DNA of 51,392 bases from Desulfomicrobium sp. GTDB lineage: Bacteria; Desulfobacterota; Desulfovibrionia; Desulfovibrionales; Desulfomicrobiaceae. Of the stretch, positions 8,262-18,002 are shown in pieces. How positions within the stretch are numbered: position 1 is the stretch's first letter; each line of letters opens with the position of its first letter. The translations under genes and the position numbers were made by a program. The notes beneath the pieces are model-generated. The model did no database searches and had not been told where the DNA came from. It saw only the letters and a program-made list of their open reading frames with translations. The stretch spans positions 1 to 51,392 of the forward strand of contig JANJWV010000168.1 of assembly GCA_024709365.1 (NCBI GenBank). Direction: 5' to 3'.

Positions 8262-8375
8262 CCTCCTGGCGCCGGCCAGGAACGGGTTGCGCGATGTCCC
8301 GTCCGGGAATACGTCCAGTCCTGTCGTCAATCACATCATCCGCTGCCTCGCCAGCGCCGTACACGGAGGTTCCCC

Positions 8376-9014
8376 ATGGACGCACCGACCCGCAAATTCC
8401 GGCAGATGAACGCCGAACGCCTCATCAAGCAGCTCAACAAACGCCGCATGCACGGCAGCTATGCCGAGACCGTCGAGGAGGCGCGCAGCCAGGTCCTGGA
8501 CCTGATCCAGGGGCCGTGCTCCGTCATCCGCTGCGGCTCCGAATCCGTCGGGTCGCTGGGGCTGTGGAAGGACATCGCCGCCCTGCCGGGCGTGGAGCTC
8601 ATCGACCCCTACGTCCCGGGCCTGACGCCGGCCGGAGGCGACGAACGGCGCCGCCGCGGCCTGACTGCCGACGTCATGGTCACGAGCTGCAACGCCGTGA
8701 CCCTGGACGGCACGGGCAACCGCGTGTCGGGCATGATCTTCGGACCGAAGAAGGTCATCCTGCTGGTGGGCATGAACAAGGTCGTCAGCGACCTGGAATC
8801 GGCCATGGACCGCATCCGCGACTTCGCCGCGCCCATGAACAACCTGCGCCTGAACGCCCTGAACCCCGCCCACGAGCCCCCCTGCACCCAGGACGGCCGC
8901 TGCCACCGCTGCTCCAGCCCGCAGAAGATCTGCAACGCCTGGACCATCATCGAGGGCCAGCGCGACGAAGGCAGGATTCACGTGGTACTGGTGGGGGAGA
9001 GCCTGGGATACTGA
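8376..9014 (+). CDS. LUD-domain (YkgG/LutC-like) protein
   Basis: The 212-residue protein begins with a basic helical region (NAERLIKQLNKRRMHGSY) typical of DUF162/LUD proteins. It continues with VIRCGSESVGSLGLW and the TADVMVTSCNAVTLDGT stretch, then MIFGPKKVILLVGMNKVV, the hallmark of the YkgG branch. Four Cys near the C-terminus (CTQDGRCHRCSSPQKIC) suggest a metal or Fe-S site. LutC relatives act in lactate oxidation with LutA and LutB, but neither is present here, so the role is open. An excellent ACGGAGGT site precedes the ATG. It is convergent with the cyclodeaminase gene across a hairpin repeat. Confidence 0.85.
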   Translation: MDAPTRKFRQMNAERLIKQLNKRRMHGSYAETVEEARSQVLDLIQGPCSVIRCGSESVGSLGLWKDIAALPGVELIDPYVPGLTPAGGDERRRRGLTADVMVTSCNAVTLDGTGNRVSGMIFGPKKVILLVGMNKVVSDLESAMDRIRDFAAPMNNLRLNALNPAHEPPCTQDGRCHRCSSPQKICNAWTIIEGQRDEGRIHVVLVGESLGY

Positions 9015-9017
9015 GAA

Positions 9018-9111
9018 ATGGACTGAATGGACTGACACGGACTATCACGGACTATAGTGTCCGTGTCGGTCCGTGTTCGTCCATCTGGTCCATTCAGTCC
9101 ATCCGGTCCAT
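9018..9111. repeat. GTCCAT phased repeat, hairpin form (copy 3)
   Basis: The left arm is ATGGAC at 9018 and 9027 then ACGGAC at 9037 and 9047. The right arm is GTCCGT at 9059 and 9069 then GTCCAT at 9079, 9088, 9097 and 9106. The inner ACGGAC/GTCCGT units are spaced 10 bp on both sides and the outer units 9 bp on both sides, so unit sequence and spacing mirror each other across the loop TATAGT. It lies between convergent genes. Confidence 0.92.
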
Positions 9112-9118
9112 TCTTCCC

Positions 9119-10078
9119 TCAAACCGTCTTCACCAGCCCCATCTCCTCCGCCCTGCGCAGGGCCAGGGAGGCCACGGCCAGGTCCTGCAGGGCCATGCCC
9201 GAGCTGTCGTAGACGGTGATTTGTTGGCCTGAAACACGGCCCGGAGCGCCGTTCAGCACGGCGCCGACGGGGGTGATGCGTTCCTCGGTCACCAGGCCGG
9301 CCTTGAAGGCGGCCTCGTATTCGCCGATGCTTACGGACTGGGCCGGCACGTCGGCGAAGAGCGCGGCCCCGGCCACCAGGGCCGTGTCCAGCTCCTGCTT
9401 GCCGGGCTGGTCCGCGCCCATGGCCGAGACGTGCGTTCCGGGGCGGACCAGTCCGGCCTCGAAGAGCGGCCCGCGCGACGCGGTGACCGTAACGGCGATA
9501 TCGGCCCCGGCCAGGGCCTCTTCCGCCTTGGCCGCGGCGGCCTCAAGCCCCAGCTCCTCGCGGATGCGCAGTGCGAACTCATCGGCGGCCCGCCCCGAGC
9601 GGTTGACCACGAAGACCCTCTCGATGGGGCGCACCTCGCGCACGGCCAGCACCTCGAACCAGGCCTGGTGCCCGGCTCCGAAAACGGCCAGGGTCCGGCT
9701 GTCCGGACGCGAAAGGTGCTTCACGGCCACGGCGTCCGAGGCGGCTGTGCGCAGGCAGGTCAGGTGCGAGGCGGCCACCAGGGCCTCGGGATAGCCCGTG
9801 TCCGGATCCAGCAGCAGGGTCGTCGAGGCGTGGGCCGCCAGCCCGCGGGCCCTGTTGCCCGGCCAGTAGCTGCCGACCTTGAGCCCCACCTTCCTGCTCC
9901 CGGCGATGAGCCCGCTCTTGACGCTGAACGACGTGTCCGCCTCGGGCCCCCGCCCCTGCGCCACCGGAAACACCTCGGCCAGGCCGCGCCCATATTCCAT
10001 GAACATGGCCTCGACAGCCGCAATGGCCTCGGCCATGCTCACAACCCTACCCGCCACACCCTCACTGACAAATTTCAT
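9119..10078 (-). CDS. ornithine cyclodeaminase/mu-crystallin family oxidoreductase
   Basis: The 319-residue length and the central Rossmann segment VFGAGHQAWFEVLAV, followed by VFVVNRS, define the cyclodeaminase/mu-crystallin family. KVGLKVGSYWPGN and the PEALVAASHLTCLRTAA stretch form the substrate and active-site region. Members include ornithine cyclodeaminase, alanine dehydrogenase, ketimine reductases and iminosuccinate reductase (BhcD). It lies downstream of a DSD1-family PLP gene on the same strand, an arrangement reminiscent of the bhcC/bhcD pair of the beta-hydroxyaspartate cycle, so an imino-acid reductase role is plausible. The GTCCAT repeat separates the two genes. GGAGAGAAGG directly precedes the ATG. 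Confidence 0.85.
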   Translation of the reverse strand: MKFVSEGVAGRVVSMAEAIAAVEAMFMEYGRGLAEVFPVAQGRGPEADTSFSVKSGLIAGSRKVGLKVGSYWPGNRARGLAAHASTTLLLDPDTGYPEALVAASHLTCLRTAASDAVAVKHLSRPDSRTLAVFGAGHQAWFEVLAVREVRPIERVFVVNRSGRAADEFALRIREELGLEAAAAKAEEALAGADIAVTVTASRGPLFEAGLVRPGTHVSAMGADQPGKQELDTALVAGAALFADVPAQSVSIGEYEAAFKAGLVTEERITPVGAVLNGAPGRVSGQQITVYDSSGMALQDLAVASLALRRAEEMGLVKTV

Positions 10079-10100
10079 CCTTCTCTCCCCGCACCGACCA

Positions 10101-10143
10101 GTCCGTGCCAGTCCACAAAGTCCATATCGTCCATACCGTCCAC
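10101..10143. repeat. GTCCAT phased repeat, single arm (copy 4)
   Basis: Units are GTCCGT at 10101, GTCCAC at 10111, GTCCAT at 10120 and 10129, and GTCCAC at 10138, spaced 10, 9, 9 and 9 bp. No complementary arm is present. The array sits inside the two-gene minus-strand unit, after the DSD1-like stop and before the cyclodeaminase ribosome binding site. It is the most diverged copy. Confidence 0.82.
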
Positions 10144-10154
10144 ACCATCTCCCC

Positions 10155-11339
10155 CTACCACCCCATCAACCTCGGCCACACCGCCGTAACCTCCTCCCCG
10201 CCCGCGCCGATGACGTGATACCGGTCGAACTGCGTGACCGTGGCACAGGCGTGGCTGGGCAGGATGCGCAGCCTCGTGCCCACGGGCAGGTCCGGCAGGT
10301 CCGCCGGGTTGCCCGAGCGCGGGGCCACGACGCCGTGCTCCTGGTTGACGCCCCTGACCACCAGGTCGCCCACGGGGTGGCCGCCCGCATCGCAGACCAG
10401 GCCGTAGCCCTGGTCAACGGCCTGCCCGGCCGTGCCCCGGTCGCAGGACAGGGCCGTCCAGCCGGCGTCGACGATGGCCCAGCCCTTGTCGCGCTGGTGG
10501 CCGATGACCGTGGTCAGGACTGAAGCGGCGATGTCATCCACGGCGCAGATGCCGATGCCGGCCTGAACCAGATCGAAGAAGACGAAGACCCCGGCCCGGA
10601 CTTCGGTCACGCCCTCGTAGCTGCGCGCCGAAAAGGCCGTGGGCGTCGAGCCGACGCTGACCACGGGGCAGATCCAGCCCGCGTCCCGCAGGATCCGGGC
10701 CGCCTCCACCGCCGCAGCGCGCTCCCCTTCGGCCGCCGCGGCCAGGGCCTCCTCGCCGCGCGCCTCGTAGCTCTCCCCGGCATGGACCAGCACCCCGCGC
10801 AGCCGTGCCGAGGGCTTCAGGGCGTGGGCGATGGCCAGCAGCAGTTGCGAATCGCCGGGCTGCACGCCCGAACGGTGGCCGTCGCAGTCCAGCTCGATGA
10901 GCGCCGGTATGGGGTCGGCCGGGTCCGACGCGGCAGCCACGGCACGGGCCTGGGCCACGCTGTCCAGCAGCACCGTCAGGTCCACGCCCCGCCGGCGCAG
11001 GGCCAGCACGCGGGGAAGCTTCTGCGGCGCGATGCCCACGGCGTAGGTGATGTCGGTCACACCGCGGGCCGCCAGCTCCTCGGCCTCACGCAGGGTCGAG
11101 ACCGTGGCCGGCCCATGCGGCGAGGCCATGAGCCGCCGCGATATCTCCCACGACTTGGCGGTCTTGAGGTGCGGACGGAAAGCCACGCCGGACACGGCGA
11201 GGCGGGTGCGAAGACGGGCGATGTTGCCGTCCATGTGCGCCTCGTCGAGCAGCAGGCACGGCGTGTCGAGGGCGTCGAGGGGGCACGGCAGGCCGGGCTG
11301 GGCGTCCCGGGTCCGAAACGGTGCAAGTGGTGCGTTCAT
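10155..11339 (-). CDS. DSD1-family PLP enzyme (D-threonine/3-hydroxyaspartate aldolase-like)
   Basis: The enzyme has an alanine-racemase-type barrel. DTPCLLLDEAHMDGNI opens the fold and VAFRPHLKTAKSWEI carries the PLP-binding Lys. The C-terminal half has SVGSTPTAF and a metal-binding candidate (LPSHACATV) as in D-threonine aldolase and D-serine dehydratase. BhcC, the beta-hydroxyaspartate aldolase, belongs to the same family. The reaction cannot be fixed by eye, but an aldolase or dehydratase on a beta-hydroxy amino acid is expected. At 394 residues it is a normal family size. GGGAGGA precedes the ATG. It is divergent from the LysR gene 50 bases away, its probable regulator. Confidence 0.82.
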   Translation of the reverse strand: MNAPLAPFRTRDAQPGLPCPLDALDTPCLLLDEAHMDGNIARLRTRLAVSGVAFRPHLKTAKSWEISRRLMASPHGPATVSTLREAEELAARGVTDITYAVGIAPQKLPRVLALRRRGVDLTVLLDSVAQARAVAAASDPADPIPALIELDCDGHRSGVQPGDSQLLLAIAHALKPSARLRGVLVHAGESYEARGEEALAAAAEGERAAAVEAARILRDAGWICPVVSVGSTPTAFSARSYEGVTEVRAGVFVFFDLVQAGIGICAVDDIAASVLTTVIGHQRDKGWAIVDAGWTALSCDRGTAGQAVDQGYGLVCDAGGHPVGDLVVRGVNQEHGVVAPRSGNPADLPDLPVGTRLRILPSHACATVTQFDRYHVIGAGGEEVTAVWPRLMGW

Positions 11340-11389
11340 GATGCGTCCTCCCGGCAGAGATTTGGCTGCATCATAGCATCTGTAGCGTC

Positions 11390-12346
11390 ATGTTCAATTT
11401 ACAATTCCTGAATCCGGGATTAAGTTCAGCCTTAATGCTCTCCACCGACGACCTCCGATTCATCGCCGCCGTGACCCAGGCCCCGTCCCTGGCGGCCGCG
11501 GCGCGAAGCCTCAACGTCACCCCCCCGGCCGTGTCCCAGCGCCTGCGGGCTTTGGAGGCGCGGCTCGGGGTCCGTCTGCTGGACCGCAGCGCGGGCCGGA
11601 TCACCCTGACGGACGAGGGAGAGCTGCTGACCGAGTGGTCGGCCCGCATCCTGGCCGAGATCGAGGAGGTCAGCGAACGGCTGTGCGAACGGAAAGGAGT
11701 CGTGGCCGGACATCTGCGCGTCGCCGGGCCCACGGGCTTCGGCCGCCGCCATATCGCGCCCGTTATCATGGACTTCAGCCGCATGCACCCCGACGTGCGC
11801 ATCGGTCTGGAGCTCTCCGACAACCCCATCCGTCTGAAGCCCAGCGCCTGGGACATCGTCATCCACATCGGCGAACTGCACTCCCAGCCCTTCCAGATGA
11901 TCACGCTGGCGCCCAACGATCGTCTGCTGTGCGCGTCGCCCGACTACCTGGCCAGGCGCGGCACGCCGCACGCACCGGCCGACCTGACCCGGCACGCCTG
12001 CCTGACCCTGCGCGAGAACGACGAGGACGTGACCCTCTGGCGCTTTGCCGGGCCTGACGGCAGCCACGAGACCGTACGCATCGACGAGGGCGTGTCCTGC
12101 AACGACGGCGACGTCATCCGCGACTGGGCCCTGGCCGGCTTCGGCATCGTCCTGCGCTCGGAGTGGGACATGGCCGACGACCTGCGCGCCGGACGCCTGG
12201 TGCGCCTGCTGCCCGAGTGGCGCTCGCCCGACGCCCCGGTCGTGGCCCTGCTCGGCCCCCGCCACATGCGCGCGGCCCGCACCCGCCGCTTCCTCGAACT
12301 GCTGCGGCAGTCCCTGACGCCCCCGCCCTGGCGAAAACAGGGCTAG
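11390..12346 (+). CDS. LysR-family transcriptional regulator
   Basis: The N-terminal winged helix is clear: LRFIAAVTQAPSLAAAARSLNVTPPAVSQRLRALEARLGVRLLDR, then a typical effector domain (HLRVAGPTGFGRRHIAPV, GIVLRSEWD). Two starts are possible: the ATG at 11390 and the ATG at 11435 (MLSTDDLRF), the latter being closer to the usual family N-terminus. Neither has a good ribosome binding site. The second overlaps the ATTAAG/CTTAAT palindrome, which would suit autorepression. The gene diverges from the DSD1/cyclodeaminase pair, the standard layout for a LysR activator of that pair, and is convergent with the amidase. Confidence 0.9.
   Translation: MFNLQFLNPGLSSALMLSTDDLRFIAAVTQAPSLAAAARSLNVTPPAVSQRLRALEARLGVRLLDRSAGRITLTDEGELLTEWSARILAEIEEVSERLCERKGVVAGHLRVAGPTGFGRRHIAPVIMDFSRMHPDVRIGLELSDNPIRLKPSAWDIVIHIGELHSQPFQMITLAPNDRLLCASPDYLARRGTPHAPADLTRHACLTLRENDEDVTLWRFAGPDGSHETVRIDEGVSCNDGDVIRDWALAGFGIVLRSEWDMADDLRAGRLVRLLPEWRSPDAPVVALLGPRHMRAARTRRFLELLRQSLTPPPWRKQG
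11419..11436. promoter_or_regulatory. candidate LysR operator (inverted repeat)
   Basis: ATTAAG and CTTAAT form a perfect 6-bp inverted repeat separated by TTCAGC. It lies in the divergent control region, overlapping the alternative LysR start codon. An additional TTCA-N12-TGAA dyad lies at 11393-11412. Both are AT-rich islands in GC-rich DNA, as expected of LysR-type binding sites. Confidence 0.5.
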
Positions 12347-12356
12347 TCCCCTTCCG

Positions 12357-13660
12357 TCACCCCATGGCGCGCAACAGCGGTTCGAGTCGCTGCACCGCGG
12401 CTGCGAGCCTGCCGTCAGCGCCGAACCGCCCCGCGCACTGCAGCCCGAGAGGCAGGCCCGCAGGCCCTTTTCCCGCGGGCAGAGAAACGGCGGGCAGACC
12501 CGCATGGGTCCAGGGCACGTTCATGGCCGGGCTGCCCGTGCCGCGCAGACCGGCCGGGGCCTCGCCGAGGGTCGAGGGGCACAGCCACAGGTCCAGGCAG
12601 TGGGCGTCCATGAGCTCCGTCAGTTTCCCACGCAGGTCCGCGCATGATTGCCGTGCCTCCTCCACGCGCCGGGGCGGGATCGTTTTCCCCCGCTCGATGA
12701 TGGCCGCCGTGCCCGGCCGGTAGAGGTGCCCGTACTCCGCAAACATCGATTCCTGCTCCCGGGCGAATTCGGCGGCCATGAGGTCGCGGTGCCGCTCCGC
12801 GATGTCCTCGATGTCGTCCAGGCAGGGCGCCCGGACGATCTCGACGCCCCCGACCTCCAGAACCGCCAGCGCCCGTTCGATACAGTCCATGGCCTGCGCC
12901 GGAACCTGTTCGAGAAACGGCCCGGCCGGGACTCCGACACGCAGCCGTTCGGCGTCGCCACCAGTCGTCCAGCGCGGGTCGAAAGCGGCCATGACGGTCG
13001 GGATGTCCGCGGCCGAGCGGCAGAAAAACCCCACATGGTCGACGCTGCGCGAAAAATGGACAATGCCCTCGGTGGGGATCGCGCCGAAGGACGGCTTCAT
13101 GCCCACCACGCCGCAGAACGAGGCCGGCCGGATGACGGACCCCGCCGTCTGGGTGCCCAGGGCCAGAGGGAAGAGCCCCGCCGCCACTCCCGCGGCCGAG
13201 CCGCTGCTGGAGCCGCCGGGGTGTGCCGCGGATTGTGCGGATTCTTGGTCGCCGCCGGTTCGAAATAGGCGAACTCCGTGGTCGCGGTCTGAACGAAGAT
13301 GATGGCCCCGGCATCGCGCAGCATCCGCACGCAGCGGGCTTCCTCACCCTTGAAGAGCACCGGGGGGAGCAGGGAGCCGCACCTGATGGCCGCCCCATCC
13401 ACCCTGATGATGTCCTTCACGCCCACCGGAACGCCGAAGAGCGGAGGACGAAGCCGGGGATCGGGAAAACGCTCGAAGAGGGCTTCGATCTGGCGGGCTA
13501 TCCCTGAACCGTCGATGTCCCCGGCCAGGATGTGCAGTTGCGGGTCGATGTCGCGGGCGCGCTCGACGAGGCTCCCGACAAGCCCGGCGAGCCGCTCTTT
13601 CGATGCGTGCCGGTACACGTCGAATTCCGGAGTGTTTGCGATGAAGGTGATCTGTGACAT
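12357..13660 (-). pseudogene. amidase-signature protein split by a one-base frameshift
   Basis: Two overlapping frames together make one amidase of roughly 433 residues. The first (from ATG 13660) encodes MSQITFIANTPEFDVY, PLFGVPVGVKDII with the catalytic Lys, and the run up to HNPRHTP. The second continues with GAAGVAAGLFPLALGTQTAGS and runs to the stop at 12357. At 13210-13225 the expected HTPGGSSSGSAA, which contains the cis-Ser of the Ser-cisSer-Lys triad, reads HTPAAPAAA in the first frame; adding one base near 13218-13222 restores it. The rest of both frames is well preserved, so this is either a very recent mutation or a sequencing error. Family members hydrolyse amides; the substrate is unknown. 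It lies beside the LysE exporter gene. Confidence 0.85.
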
Positions 13661-13684
13661 GGCGTTTTCCACGGTTGGCGGGAA

Positions 13685-14317
13685 TCAGGTTTTCGGGGCC
13701 GCAAGCAGGCCGATCAGCTGCAACCCGTCGCGAAAGAGCAGGAGGGCCAGGACCATGAGCGCTGCGCCGAGAAGGCGCATGCTCCAGACATAGGCCTTGC
13801 CCCTGAAGAGGGCTTTGGCCCTCCCGACCAGCAGGGCCAGGGCGATTTTCGAGCCGACGAGGCAGGTGTAGAAACCCGCTATGAACGCCGCCGGGGCAAA
13901 AAGGTGCTCGTCCAGAGCCCTGGCCATGGTCGGCGACCCCACGCTGAGCCAGAACAGGTAGGGATGCGGACTGAGCATGTTGGTCAGGATCCCTTTGCGC
14001 AGCGACATGCGCTTCCCATCCTGAAGTTTCAGGTCGAATCCCGTGGTGCGCAGGCTCCCGTAGCCCATGAACATGATGAAGACGCCGCCGGCAATGGAGA
14101 CGGCACCCAGGATGCCGTGGAACTCCGCGAGCCTGGAAAGGACGAACAGCGTCAGCAGGATGATCGGCAGGTCCGTGACCATGGGCGCCAGGGCGACCCT
14201 GATGCCTGCCCGGACGTCGTGCCGCAGCGTCTCCGAGATGACCAGGGTCAGGAGCGGCCCCGGCGCGAGGCCTGCGGACAGGCCGAGAAGGGCCCCAAGC
14301 GTCAGATAATATCCCAT
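13685..14317 (-). CDS. LysE/RhtB-family amino-acid exporter
   Basis: The 210-residue membrane protein starts MGYYLTLGALLGLSAGLAPGPLLTLVIS, the N-terminal helix with the conserved PGP of LysE translocators. It has about six hydrophobic segments, including IAGGVFIMFMGYGSLR and ILTNMLSPHPYLFWLSVGSP. The track start at 14449 is rejected because the extra 44 residues are basic and the family motif starts at 14317; the ribosome binding site there (GCAGG) is weak. Such exporters secrete amino acids or derivatives. It lies 24 bases upstream of the amidase in the same direction, so the two are likely cotranscribed. Confidence 0.88.
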   Translation of the reverse strand: MGYYLTLGALLGLSAGLAPGPLLTLVISETLRHDVRAGIRVALAPMVTDLPIILLTLFVLSRLAEFHGILGAVSIAGGVFIMFMGYGSLRTTGFDLKLQDGKRMSLRKGILTNMLSPHPYLFWLSVGSPTMARALDEHLFAPAAFIAGFYTCLVGSKIALALLVGRAKALFRGKAYVWSMRLLGAALMVLALLLFRDGLQLIGLLAAPKT

Positions 14318-14633
14318 GTCGAACCTGCAGATAAAGATGAAGGGCCGCCACGGCCGCGCACGGTGACGAGCGGGTCGTGAATGCGGCGGACATATTTTGC
14401 ATCGGGCAAAGACACAAGGTTTGCGGCCTGCCCGCGATTTAGGCGGCACCCTCGAACTGCGGCTGAAATGCCAGGCACGAAAAGCAAGGCCCTGGGGCCG
14501 ACGGCATGCAGGGTTAGGGGCCCGGAAAGATTTGATCTTCCAAGGCCCGGCGATTTTTCGTATCAGGCGGGGCCGGGATCAATGCGATGTTTCCGTCCGC
14601 CAAGGCGCCAACATCCCAAAGCACAAGGAGAAC
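14318..14633. other. 316-bp divergent intergenic region (LysE / diguanylate cyclase)
   Basis: There is no convincing gene here. It should contain the promoters of both divergent genes, but I see no clear consensus. The one strong structure is the hairpin at 14518-14549 followed by TTTTT. I looked for a c-di-GMP riboswitch and did not find its conserved core. Confidence 0.6.
14518..14557 (+). terminator. hairpin plus T run in the leader of the diguanylate cyclase gene
   Basis: GGGCC with GGAAaGAT on the left and ATCTTCC with GGCCC on the right fold around a TTG loop, with small bulges, followed after a few bases by TTTTT. It is on the coding strand about 75 bases upstream of the ATG, so it could be a leader attenuator or the end of a short upstream RNA. 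Confidence 0.5.
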
Positions 14634-15632
14634 ATGGACGAACTCCCCTTCGACATAAAGGCCCTGACCTTCTTCTTCGAACAGCTCTGGATGCACACCA
14701 GCGATCCGTTCTGGATCTGCCGGCCCGTTGGCGACGATTTCGAACTGGTCATGGCCAACGCCGCGGCACGCAAGGTCGACGAGAGGCAGGTGCCCGGGGG
14801 GACGGTGCGATCCATCATCGGCTACGGTCCCGAATCGGAGCCCCTCATATCCGGGTATTACGAGTGCATGCGGACCGGGCGCTCCGTCACCTTCGAGCAA
14901 CGCCCGGTCCTGAACGGCAGCGAGCGGCTGTTCGAGACGCTGCTCGTGCCCGTGAAGGACGAGTCGGGCGCCATCTCCCACATCTGGGGCACGGCACGCG
15001 ATCTGACTCGGTTCCTGGTGGCCCAGAAGGCTCTCCTGAACCTCAACGAACAGCTCGAGACCAAGATTCGGCAGCGGACCACGGAACTGGAGGAGGCAAA
15101 CCGCAGACTCTATGAACTGTCGGCCACGGACGCACTGACGGGCCTCGCCAACCGCCGTCGGTTCGACGACGTGATGCGCGAGGAGTGGTTGCGGGCGGTG
15201 CGGGCGGGAGCCCCGTTGAGCCTGATCATGCTCGATCTCGACCATTTCAAGAAATACAACGACCACTGCGGGCACCAGGAAGGGGATGAATGCCTTCGGC
15301 GCATCGCCGAAGTCCTGCAGGCCAACGCACGTCGGCCCGGTGACCTGGCGGCGAGATACGGCGGCGAGGAATTCTGCCTGATCCTGCCCGACACCGCCCG
15401 GTCCGGCGCCCGCGACATCGCCGAACGGGTCCGCCTGTGTGTGGAGGAAATGGCCCTGCCCCACCCTCTCTCCACCCACGGCATCGTCACGGTCAGCCTG
15501 GGTACGGCCACCCTCTCTCCCGGGCCTGCGGACAACCCGTCATCCCTGCTGAGCATGGCCGACCGGGCCCTCTACCTCGCCAAGTCCGAAGGACGAAACT
15601 GCGTCCGGCAGGCAGCCTTCCAAGACATCTGA
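14634..15632 (+). CDS. PAS-GGDEF diguanylate cyclase
   Basis: The protein makes cyclic di-GMP from two GTP. Residues 15-130 form a PAS-like sensor (DPFWICRPVGDDFELVMANAAA to HIWGTARDLTRF). A short coiled coil follows (LNEQLETKIRQRTTELEEANRR), then the GGDEF domain from DALTGLANRRRFDD, with the intact active-site loop RYGGEEF. No RxxD inhibitory site precedes GGEEF. There is no transmembrane segment, so it is cytosolic. The ATG at 14634 is chosen over 14397 because AAGGAG lies just upstream and the extra 79 residues look untranslated. It is convergent with ctaB. Confidence 0.93.
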   Translation: MDELPFDIKALTFFFEQLWMHTSDPFWICRPVGDDFELVMANAAARKVDERQVPGGTVRSIIGYGPESEPLISGYYECMRTGRSVTFEQRPVLNGSERLFETLLVPVKDESGAISHIWGTARDLTRFLVAQKALLNLNEQLETKIRQRTTELEEANRRLYELSATDALTGLANRRRFDDVMREEWLRAVRAGAPLSLIMLDLDHFKKYNDHCGHQEGDECLRRIAEVLQANARRPGDLAARYGGEEFCLILPDTARSGARDIAERVRLCVEEMALPHPLSTHGIVTVSLGTATLSPGPADNPSSLLSMADRALYLAKSEGRNCVRQAAFQDI

Positions 15633-15667
15633 AAATGGAACGGGGCTCGCCTTCGGCGCGGGCGTCG

Positions 15668-16499
15668 TCAGCCGGCCAGACGTTCGGCCACGGCCAGGGC
15701 CACCACCGCCGCCAGGAAGCCGTCGGAAGCCAGCCGCAGGACTCTCGCCCGGGCGAACACGGCCAGTGCGGCGTAGGCCGGACAGATCGTGGCCAGGGCG
15801 TAGGCGTGGCCCGGTCCGGCCAGCAGCCCGAAGAGGGGCGCCATGCCGCCGAGGACGGCCAGGGCCAGGGCCCAGAGGCGCGGGATGGCGCGGCGCGAGA
15901 AGCCCGAGAAGCTGGTGGCCGGCACGGGGAAGCCGGCGGCGGCGTAGTCCTCGGCGTTGGCCTCGGCCAGCATCCAGAAGTGCGGCATCTGCCAGACGAA
16001 ATAAAGGGCGAAAAGATAGACGGCCTCGGGCGCCGGGGCCGCCCCGCCGCCGGCCAGCCAGCCGATCCACGGCGGCAGCGCGCCGCAGGCCGCGCCCGGG
16101 ATCATGGCCCAGCCCGTGACGGGTTTGAGGTAGGTGTAGAGGCCGTTGTAAAGCCCGAGCACGACGAAGATGACCGCCAGGGAGCCCGGCCCGAAGGCGG
16201 GCCAGAGGCAGGCGGCGGCGAGGGCCAGCAGCAGGCCGAACACGCCCAGTCCCTGGCCGGCGGCCATCCTGCCGCTGGCCAGGGGGCGGCTTCGGGTGCG
16301 CTCCATGAGGGCGTCCAGGTGGCGCTCCTGAATCTGGTTCAGAACCGAGACGGCAGCGCTCAGGGCGAAGGTCCCGGCGAAAACGGCCAGACCCGCGGCC
16401 GGGGCGGGGTGCTCCCCCGCCGACGCCAGAATCCAGCCTGCCAGGGCCGAGAGCCCCACGGCCAGGGACACGCCCGGCCGGATCAGGGACGCGGCCGCC

Positions 16500-16507
<8 letters not shown>
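15668..16507 (-). CDS. ctaB: protohaem IX farnesyltransferase (haem O synthase)
   Basis: This integral membrane UbiA-family prenyltransferase adds a farnesyl group to haem b to give haem O for the oxidase. SVLNQIQERHLDALMERTRSRPL is the diagnostic segment, with the NQxxExxxD aspartate-rich motif. GLYNGLYTYLKPVTGWAMIPGAACGALPPWIGWLA is the second conserved region. It has about eight hydrophobic segments in 279 residues. It is the last gene of the cox operon and overlaps coxB by 8 bases. No haem A synthase (ctaA) is in the window, which would fit an o-type oxidase unless ctaA is elsewhere. Confidence 0.93.
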
Positions 16508-17707
<1,200 letters not shown>

Positions 17708-17711
<4 letters not shown>

Positions 17712-18001
17712 GCGCCGGCCTCCGGACGCCAGGCCACGTCGAAGAAGGTGAAACCGATGAAGATGGCCAGGATGACGAAGACCAGGATGACGAAGGCGCC
17801 CAGCACCCTGTTCTCGTACTTGAGGTGCATGAAGAAGAGGACCACCAGCAGCGCCTTGGCCGAGGCCACGCTCATGGCCACCAGGACGTTCAGGAAGCCG
17901 AAGTCGAAGGACGCCACGCCCACCGTGACCCCTGTCAGGACCATGAGGGCCAGCCAGATTTTCGCCAGAAGGCCGAACGGTATGATGTGCTTGTGTGTCA
18001 T
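17708..18001 (-). CDS. cytochrome c oxidase subunit IV (caa3-type)
   Basis: The 97-residue protein has three hydrophobic helices. It shows the family pattern IWLALMVLTGVTVGVASFDFG, ASAKALLVVLFFMHLKYE and VILAIFIGFTF. The KALLVVLFFMHLK segment is the conserved core of prokaryotic subunit IV. It is an accessory subunit stabilising the CuB site during assembly in related oxidases. It overlaps coxB by 4 bases (ATGA) and lies one base after the subunit III stop. Confidence 0.92.
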
Positions 18002-18002
18002 G

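Noticed and set aside
14318-14633. Possible c-di-GMP (GEMM) riboswitch before the diguanylate cyclase gene
   Set aside because: The conserved aptamer core (GCAAAGCC-type segments and the tetraloop receptor arrangement) is not present.
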